A stretch of 56,604 nt of DNA from Oxalobacteraceae bacterium (GTDB lineage Bacteria > Pseudomonadota > Gammaproteobacteria > Burkholderiales > Burkholderiaceae_D). Within the stretch, counting starts at the first letter, position 1. Each line of letters begins with the position of its first letter. The stretch spans positions 1-56,604 of the forward strand of contig JAIXOW010000116.1 in assembly GCA_027486615.1 (NCBI GenBank), read 5' to 3'. Positions 50,828 to 56,604 of the stretch are shown here, in pieces. Both the position numbers and the translations under genes were made by a program. The notes beneath the pieces are model-generated. The model made no database searches. It saw nothing but the letters and a program-made list of their open reading frames with translations, and had not been told where the DNA came from.

Positions 50828-51163
50828 TTAGTGAAAAGAGCTAAACGCATCTTCGATATCAGTAAATTCATTAATCAATTCCATAAATCCACCTACTTCA
50901 AACAAGCTACGAACAGCTGGCTTCATGCCTACAATCGCTACTGGGTAGTCTTTGGACGGGAGTTTTTTAATCGCATCAAGGATTATGCGCAAGCCATCGC
51001 TCGATATATAAGTCAAATCCGTGAAATCAAAAATAATATTTTGCATCCCTTCTTCCAACGCTGTTTGAAGCAAGGCATCCAATTCAAGCAAAGATGGCTT
51101 ACTCATATCGCCAGAAGGCTGAATCACAAAAGTGTTATCCCTGCCAAAAGTATGAATGCTCAT
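50828..51163 (-). CDS. STAS-domain anti-anti-sigma-like protein (RsbV/BtrV/SpoIIAA-type)
   Basis: NIIFDFTDLTYISSDGLRIILDAIKKL..VAIVGMKPAVRSLFEVGGFMELINEFTDIEDA. Confidence 0.87.
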   Translation of the reverse strand: MSIHTFGRDNTFVIQPSGDMSKPSLLELDALLQTALEEGMQNIIFDFTDLTYISSDGLRIILDAIKKLPSKDYPVAIVGMKPAVRSLFEVGGFMELINEFTDIEDAFSSFH

Positions 51164-51232
51164 TCTGAGAAGGTGAAAAGTTAATAATTCTAATTCTATC
51201 CCGATATTGTAAAAATAAAAAATTATTTAATT

Positions 51233-52603
51233 ATGAAGCGTGAACCTAATCTCGATGAGCTACGAACAGCCCCGCTAGAACTGAGAGTACTCTATGGTCC
51301 TCAGTCAGGGAGTCGTCTAACTCTTTTCCCAGGAGATTATCAGCTTGGTACTTCAGATGATTGCACCATCATCTTAACCGGCCCTCGTATTGAAGCTACG
51401 CACGCAAAACTAATAGTAGAAGATGGGCAAACTAGCATTAGTCCCATAGATGGGAAAATTAATGACACTGAAGGCAATCCTATTGAGGAAAAATATAACC
51501 TTGCGTTAGGCATGCCGATAGAAATTGGAGGGGTATGGATTGCAATTGATCATCTTGATGCTGAGTGGCCGGATCCAGTTGAAGTCGCTCCTATCTCACC
51601 GGCTTCGCCAATTTCTCATCCTCCTATTCACGAGCCGATTGTTGAAGTCACTGAAGTTCAGTCAATCATTGCGAAATTTATACCCCCTCATTTACGCGCA
51701 AAATTAGGTTTATTTATTTCTTTTTCTGTATTGTTCATTATTCTTGTTTCAGGCATTTCCATCATTTTTAGTTTACAGAAAAATGAGCCTGATATTTCAA
51801 AAATAGCTACAGCACAAAACAGCTCGGTAGAGCCTCAATATTTGAATAACATCAGAGCTAAAATTTCTCTTATCACTGAAAAGAATTCAATCAAAGTATC
51901 AAGAAACAAACAAGGTGAGACAGTTGTTAAAGGCTATGTCACTAATACTGAAACAAAAAATAAAATTACTGACATTGTTCATCAGCATGCACCTAATTCA
52001 CTGATTCAAATTTATTCAGAGCCTGAAATACTCGAGGCAGCTAAAAAGTTAATTGATAAAAATGAAGATAAAAATCGTACAAAAATTACTGTCGATGGAA
52101 TAAATAATGGTGTGCTGAAAATAAGTGGTTCAGTCAGCAGTGCTAGCGCCAGAGATGAAGTGATTGATCTCTTCAAAACAACTATTCCAGGTGTGCTTGA
52201 GGTGGAAAGTAGTTTACTAGGGCCTGAAGAAATTGCCTTTAGATTTGAAACAGAATTAAATGATCTTGGTCTGGGCAAGCGTTTTCAGATCCTCTCGCGT
52301 CAGCCTGATTTTGTTTTACGTGGAAAGCTTACAGAAAATGAAATCCGCACTTGGGAAAACTTAGTGCAAGGCTTTAATAATAATTATGGGAATTTATTAC
52401 CCATACGCGCAACTATTTCACAAATTCAAAGTAAACCACCGGTGAATGTAGAAACTATTGTCGGTGGTAATACACCCTTTGTTGTGACTACAAGCGGTCA
52501 ACGAATTGGCAGAGGTGGAAATATCAACGGCAATGTACTTAGCATAGTCAGAGACAATGAAATTATATTTGATGGGAATGAGCGTTTTAGGATAGGAAGA
52601 TAA
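51233..52603 (+). CDS. sctD: T3SS inner-membrane ring protein SctD
   Basis: N-terminal FHA-like domain, single TM (LGLFISFSVLFIILVSGISIIFSL), periplasmic BON-like repeats. Confidence 0.9.
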   Translation: MKREPNLDELRTAPLELRVLYGPQSGSRLTLFPGDYQLGTSDDCTIILTGPRIEATHAKLIVEDGQTSISPIDGKINDTEGNPIEEKYNLALGMPIEIGGVWIAIDHLDAEWPDPVEVAPISPASPISHPPIHEPIVEVTEVQSIIAKFIPPHLRAKLGLFISFSVLFIILVSGISIIFSLQKNEPDISKIATAQNSSVEPQYLNNIRAKISLITEKNSIKVSRNKQGETVVKGYVTNTETKNKITDIVHQHAPNSLIQIYSEPEILEAAKKLIDKNEDKNRTKITVDGINNGVLKISGSVSSASARDEVIDLFKTTIPGVLEVESSLLGPEEIAFRFETELNDLGLGKRFQILSRQPDFVLRGKLTENEIRTWENLVQGFNNNYGNLLPIRATISQIQSKPPVNVETIVGGNTPFVVTTSGQRIGRGGNINGNVLSIVRDNEIIFDGNERFRIGR

Positions 52604-52605
52604 CA

Positions 52606-52839
52606 ATGAACACTACTGAAGAAAAATTTAATGTAAGAAACGCACTGTTTGAAAAAGAAGATAAAACTGATGAAGAATTAGAAACGGAAATGGAGGAAAA
52701 AATTAAGGGCATTTCCGAAAGAGTTGAAGTTGAATCGAAAAAATTACAGTCGAAAAATAAGAGAGAAAAGATAAAAGCAGTACAAAAAGTTGTACAAGCA
52801 GCACTATTAATTTTTGAAGTTAAAAAACTCAAAAATTAA
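52606..52839 (+). CDS. Small charged helical protein, candidate needle chaperone (CdsE/SctE-type position)
   Basis: 77 aa between sctD and sctF; starts 2 nt after the sctD stop. Confidence 0.5.
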   Translation: MNTTEEKFNVRNALFEKEDKTDEELETEMEEKIKGISERVEVESKKLQSKNKREKIKAVQKVVQAALLIFEVKKLKN

Positions 52840-52843
52840 TAGA

Positions 52844-52860
52844 TTTTTTTTTTTTTTTTT
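52844..52860. repeat. Homopolymer T17 in the sctF leader
   Basis: Direct reading, 13 nt upstream of the sctF ATG. Confidence 0.9.
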
Positions 52861-52873
52861 AATGAGAATTATT

Positions 52874-53119
52874 ATGGCTACTCTTGCTTCAACCACTTTA
52901 AGCGGTATACAAAGTTTCACTTCCAGCGTTTTATCCGCCGCTGAAGCAGTATTTAAAACACAAACAGAAGCACTACAGACAGGTGGGACATTAAGCATGG
53001 CTGCAATGATTCAGTATCAAGCTGAAACATCAAAGTTTACTTTAACTGCACAAATCATGAGTGCTATTACTAAAGAAATGATTGATACCATGAAAAGCAT
53101 TGCAAATAAGATTGGTTAA
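52874..53119 (+). CDS. sctF: T3SS needle protein SctF (81 aa, start taken at MATLAS)
   Basis: MIQYQAETSKFTLTAQIMSAITKEMIDTMKSIANKIG resembles needle C-termini; position after sctD as in chlamydial cdsD-E-F. Confidence 0.72.
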   Translation: MATLASTTLSGIQSFTSSVLSAAEAVFKTQTEALQTGGTLSMAAMIQYQAETSKFTLTAQIMSAITKEMIDTMKSIANKIG

Positions 53120-53133
53120 ACCTCTTGTTACCA

Positions 53134-54444
53134 TCATCCTAATTGCTCAAGCCGTAGACGTGTCACTTTACCGTCTACGGTATTGAGCGCTTCAATCGCT
53201 GCGATCGCAGCATTAATGTTTTTTTCTTGAGTTTGATGCGTTAACAAGATGATGTCGGTTTGTGTTTCGCCTTCATCCGGTTCTTTTTGCAGCATAGCGT
53301 CAATCGAGATGGAAGCATCTGCCAAGATGCGGGTGATGTCTGCTAACACACCAGGTTGGTCGGACACTCTGAGTCGTAAATAATAACTCGTAATAATTTC
53401 TGACATCGGCAGGATAGGTGTATCCGCCAATGATTGTGTCTGATAGGCCAATGACGGTACGCGATACACAGGATCTGCATCAGCCAATCTAGCAATGTCG
53501 ACTAAATCTGCAATCACTGCAGAAGCAGTTGGTTCAGCACCCGCACCTTTGCCGTAATAAAGAGTCGCACCCACTGCATCACCCTGAACCAAAACTGCAT
53601 TCATGGCGCCTTCAACATTTGCGATTAAGCGATTTTTAGGAATCAGTGTGGGATGTACACGTAGTTCGATACCTTGGGCAGTACGTCGGGTGATACCTAA
53701 TAATTTAATGCGATAACCGAGTTGTTCTGCGTAACGAATGTCAATTGCTTGTAAATTGGTAATGCCTTCTACATAGGCTTTGTCAAATTGCACCGGTGTA
53801 CCAAATGCAATCGCTGACATGATGCTGGCTTTATGTGCTGCGTCTATGCCTTCGATGTCAAAGGTGGGATCAGCTTCGGCATAACCCAATCGTTGTGCTT
53901 CCTTTAGCACGGTGGCAAAGTCCAAACCTTTATCACGCATTTCAGAGAGGATGAAATTGGTGGTGCCATTGATGATGCCAGCTACCCACTGTATGCGATT
54001 TGCTGTTAAGCCTTCACGTAGGGCTTTAATGATAGGTATTCCACCTGCTACCGCTGCCTCAAATGCAACGATCACGCCCTGCTCTTCAGCTGCTTTGAAA
54101 ATTTCAGTGCCGTGCTTTGCGAGTAGTGCTTTATTCGCGGTGACTACATGCTTACTATTGGCAATCGCTTGCATGACGAGTTCACGTGCAATGCCATAAC
54201 CACCGATGAGTTCAATCACGACATCAATGTCAGGACGATTCACAACTAAGTGTGCGTCACTCACCACTTCAATATCACCACCCGTAATTTCTTTGGCGCG
54301 CGCTGTATCCAGATCAGCCACCACAGCAATTTCAATACCGCGACCAGCGCGTCGTATGATTTCTTCTTGATTACGCTTTAAAACAGCGAATGTACCTGCA
54401 CCTACTGTGCCTATGCCTAGCAGGCCTACTTTAATTGGTTTCAT
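53134..54444 (-). CDS. hom: Homoserine dehydrogenase
   Basis: KVGLLGIGTVGAGTFAVL, VTANKALLAKHGTEI, GIINGTTNFILSEM, C-terminal ACT domain. Confidence 0.96.
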   Translation of the reverse strand: MKPIKVGLLGIGTVGAGTFAVLKRNQEEIIRRAGRGIEIAVVADLDTARAKEITGGDIEVVSDAHLVVNRPDIDVVIELIGGYGIARELVMQAIANSKHVVTANKALLAKHGTEIFKAAEEQGVIVAFEAAVAGGIPIIKALREGLTANRIQWVAGIINGTTNFILSEMRDKGLDFATVLKEAQRLGYAEADPTFDIEGIDAAHKASIMSAIAFGTPVQFDKAYVEGITNLQAIDIRYAEQLGYRIKLLGITRRTAQGIELRVHPTLIPKNRLIANVEGAMNAVLVQGDAVGATLYYGKGAGAEPTASAVIADLVDIARLADADPVYRVPSLAYQTQSLADTPILPMSEIITSYYLRLRVSDQPGVLADITRILADASISIDAMLQKEPDEGETQTDIILLTHQTQEKNINAAIAAIEALNTVDGKVTRLRLEQLG

Positions 54445-54473
54445 GTGTGATCTATGTTGCTGTTATGAGGAAA

Positions 54474-55703
54474 TTAGGCACGCGCATGTAAGCGTCGATA
54501 GCCATCAAGGAAGTGAGCAATTCGTCCAACCGCTTCGGTTAAATCATCGGTATTGGGTAAGAACACAACTCTGAAATGATCGGTAGTAGAGCAATTAAAT
54601 CCTGTGCCTTGTACGATCAGTACACGCTCAGCTGCTAATAAATCATAAGCAAATTGCTGATCATCTTCAATTGGATAAAGCTTAGGATCTAACTTAGGAA
54701 ACATATACAAAGCAGACTTAGGTTTGACGCAAGTCACACCGGGAATCTCTGTTAAGAGTTTGTGCGCCAAATCACGTTGACGTAGTAAGCGACCACCTGT
54801 TCCCACTAAATCATTAATGCTTTGATAGCCACCGAGTGCAGTTTGAATTGCATACTGACCTGGCGCATTGGCACATAAACGCATAGAGGCCAACATGTTC
54901 AAGCCTTCTATGTAATCTTTAGCATGTTTTTTCTCACCTGAGACTATCATCCAACCAGCACGATATCCGCAAGAACGATAATTTTTTGAAAGTCCATTGA
55001 AGGTGATAAATAAAACATCATCAGCAAGTGACGCTAGCGAAGTATGTTGAGCACCGTCATACAGCACTTTGTCATAGATTTCATCAGCAAAAATAATCAG
55101 TTGATGTTGACGAGCGAGTTCTACGATTTGCTGTAACAACTCAACCGGATATAAAGCACCGGTTGGGTTATTCGGATTGATGACAACAATGGCGCGTGTA
55201 TTCGAATTGATTTTTTTGCGCATGTCTTCTATGTCAGGCATCCAGTCGGCTTGCTCATCACAGACATAATGCACAGGTGTGCCACTAGAAAGACTGACTG
55301 CTGCTGTCCACAATGGATAATCAGGTGCAGGGACTAATACTTCGTCACCAGTGTTGAGCAATGCATTCATGCTCATGACGATTAATTCTGAGGCGCCATT
55401 GCCTAGATAGATGTCATCAATGGTGACACCTTCTATATTTTTTTCTTGGCTGTATTGCATGATCGCTTTACGCGGTGCAAACAAGCCTTTGGAATCGGTG
55501 TAACCGGAGGCATTGCCCATGTTGCGTATCATGTCTTGCACGATTTCATCGGGCGCATCAAAACCAAACACGGCCAAGTTGCCGATATTGAGTTTTATGA
55601 TTTTATGGCCTTCTTCCTCCATCTGTCGTGCTTTTTCCAGCACTGGACCACGTATGTCGTAGCAAACATCCGCTAGTTTTTTCGATTTTTGGATTTGTCT
55701 CAC
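54474..55703 (-). CDS. alaA: Alanine/aspartate aminotransferase, AlaA-like PLP enzyme
   Basis: KIIKLNIGNLAVFGFDAPDEI, INPNNPTGALYP, FNGLSKNYRSCGYRAGWM. Confidence 0.9.
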   Translation of the reverse strand: MRQIQKSKKLADVCYDIRGPVLEKARQMEEEGHKIIKLNIGNLAVFGFDAPDEIVQDMIRNMGNASGYTDSKGLFAPRKAIMQYSQEKNIEGVTIDDIYLGNGASELIVMSMNALLNTGDEVLVPAPDYPLWTAAVSLSSGTPVHYVCDEQADWMPDIEDMRKKINSNTRAIVVINPNNPTGALYPVELLQQIVELARQHQLIIFADEIYDKVLYDGAQHTSLASLADDVLFITFNGLSKNYRSCGYRAGWMIVSGEKKHAKDYIEGLNMLASMRLCANAPGQYAIQTALGGYQSINDLVGTGGRLLRQRDLAHKLLTEIPGVTCVKPKSALYMFPKLDPKLYPIEDDQQFAYDLLAAERVLIVQGTGFNCSTTDHFRVVFLPNTDDLTEAVGRIAHFLDGYRRLHARA

Positions 55704-55858
55704 AGCTGTTTCTCGCTCAAAAAATGCAGGCGCTAATCAACACAGTGTTGCAGCGCGAAAAAAACAACCATTTTGCCCCAAATTAGGCTGTCTTATCAAT
55801 GTTTATAGCGGATTTTGGCGGGCATTTCAGCGCGGTTCGGGCTAAAATTGCGGCCATT

Positions 55859-56233
55859 ATGAAGCTACACACCACCTCCACGCAGCAATACCAGACCGTT
55901 ACTGGTTATGAAGAGAATTGGGTCGAGATTAATGCGATTCAATTTACTCACAGCTTATTAGTTATGCCTGAACAGGCTCCTGTAAATTGGAATGTAAGCG
56001 CCTTCTCCTCACTTACAACTGAGCATTTCTCAGAAATTGAATCCCTAGAGCCTGATGTTGTCATACTTGGCACGGGTAATCGGCAGCATTTTATTCATCC
56101 ACAACTGATCGCGAATTTAACCGCACGCCGGATAGGGGTGGAATGTATGGATAATCAAGCAGCTTGTCGAACTTATAATATTTTGATGGCCGAGGGCCGT
56201 AAAGTCGCTCTAGCTCTTATTTTGTCCGCTTAG
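55859..56233 (+). CDS. Mth938-like domain protein (DUF498)
   Basis: INAIQFTHSLLVMPEQAPVNWNV, DVVILGTGNRQHFIHP, GVECMDNQAACRTYNILMAEGR; start taken at MKLHTT. Confidence 0.85.
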   Translation: MKLHTTSTQQYQTVTGYEENWVEINAIQFTHSLLVMPEQAPVNWNVSAFSSLTTEHFSEIESLEPDVVILGTGNRQHFIHPQLIANLTARRIGVECMDNQAACRTYNILMAEGRKVALALILSA

Positions 56234-56366
56234 TTTTTTAGTGTTTGCTGAATCTGATGGCAGCATTGGGATAAATATCCCTAAGCTTATGCGGTTAATA
56301 GAGCTATGACTTAGGCAATGCGGTACATTGCTCACAAATTTCAATCATTTGCCAGGAGACGTTATT

Positions 56367-56604
56367 TTGTCTGACCGCCCTTCTATTTTGAATATGACCG
56401 TGCCCGATTTTTCAGCCGAAATGACGGGCGATACGCCTTTTCAACTCAGCGCCTATCAAGGTAAGAATGTAGTGCTGTATTTTTATCCTAAGGACAATAC
56501 ACCGGGTTGCACCACAGAGAGCATGCAGTTTCGTGACTTGCATCCTGAATTCGCAGCGGCTAACACTGTCGTCTTTGGTATTAGTCGCGATAGTCTGCGA
56601 TCGC
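56367..56604 (+). CDS. bcp: Thiol peroxidase Bcp/PrxQ, truncated by the window edge (probable TTG start)
   Basis: Translation SDRPSILNMTVPDFSAEMTGDTPFQLSAYQGKNVVLYFYPKDNTPGCTTESMQFRDL; AGGAG upstream. Confidence 0.9.
   Translation, partial: MSDRPSILNMTVPDFSAEMTGDTPFQLSAYQGKNVVLYFYPKDNTPGCTTESMQFRDLHPEFAAANTVVFGISRDSLRS

Noticed and set aside
50780-51184. Plus-strand 134-aa ORF starting with ATGA overlap to the sctV stop
   Set aside because: Fully antisense to the STAS gene, which has clear family motifs; the product has no recognisable domain
52587-52832. Minus-strand 81-aa Ser-rich ORF
   Set aside because: Antisense to the Glu/Lys-rich 77-aa gene; its Ser/Phe richness is the complement of GAA/AAA codons
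1-56604. CRISPR arrays, transposases, integrases, tRNA and rRNA genes
   Set aside because: Looked for; none recognised in the sequence or ORF track

Overview
The window is a betaproteobacterial-type chromosome segment (inference from gene order). It holds a large, visibly more A+T-rich type III secretion system (T3SS) island at about 20.1-53.1 kb. The left flank carries hemW(partial)-rdgB-rph-PP2C-Ser/Thr kinase, yicC-gmk-rpoZ-spoT/relA, DUF3422, greB, rlmJ, aceA, rraA-like, clpB, crcB, moaE-moaD-moeA and thrC. The right flank carries hom, alaA-like, a Mth938-domain gene and bcp/prxQ(partial). The island sits between hom and thrC, which are commonly neighbours in betaproteobacteria, so it appears to split a hom-thrC operon. 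It encodes an apparently complete injectisome (SctC,D,F,I,J,K,L,N,O,P,Q,R,S,T,U,V,W), YopB/YopD-like translocators with two SycD-like chaperones, YscX/YscY-like and SycN-like proteins, CesT-type chaperones, an EspA/Bsp22-like filament candidate, an ECF sigma factor and an antisense STAS-domain gene. Main findings: (1) six intergenic GGAAC-N15/16-TTAC-like motifs upstream of the T3SS operons, which could be the sigma factor's regulon; (2) a 530-aa protein that looks like a paralogue of the 181-aa filament protein, with the central module repeated three times between the end helices; (3) a methyltransferase-like/TPR/GNAT fusion next to sctC; (4) a strong internal Shine-Dalgarno and ATG inside sctQ, predicting a separate 92-aa SctQ-C; (5) 17-18 nt homopolymer tracts at the translocator-chaperone and needle genes; (6) an orphan STAS gene antisense between sctV and sctD. 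All family calls come from reading the sequence by eye; no searches were run.
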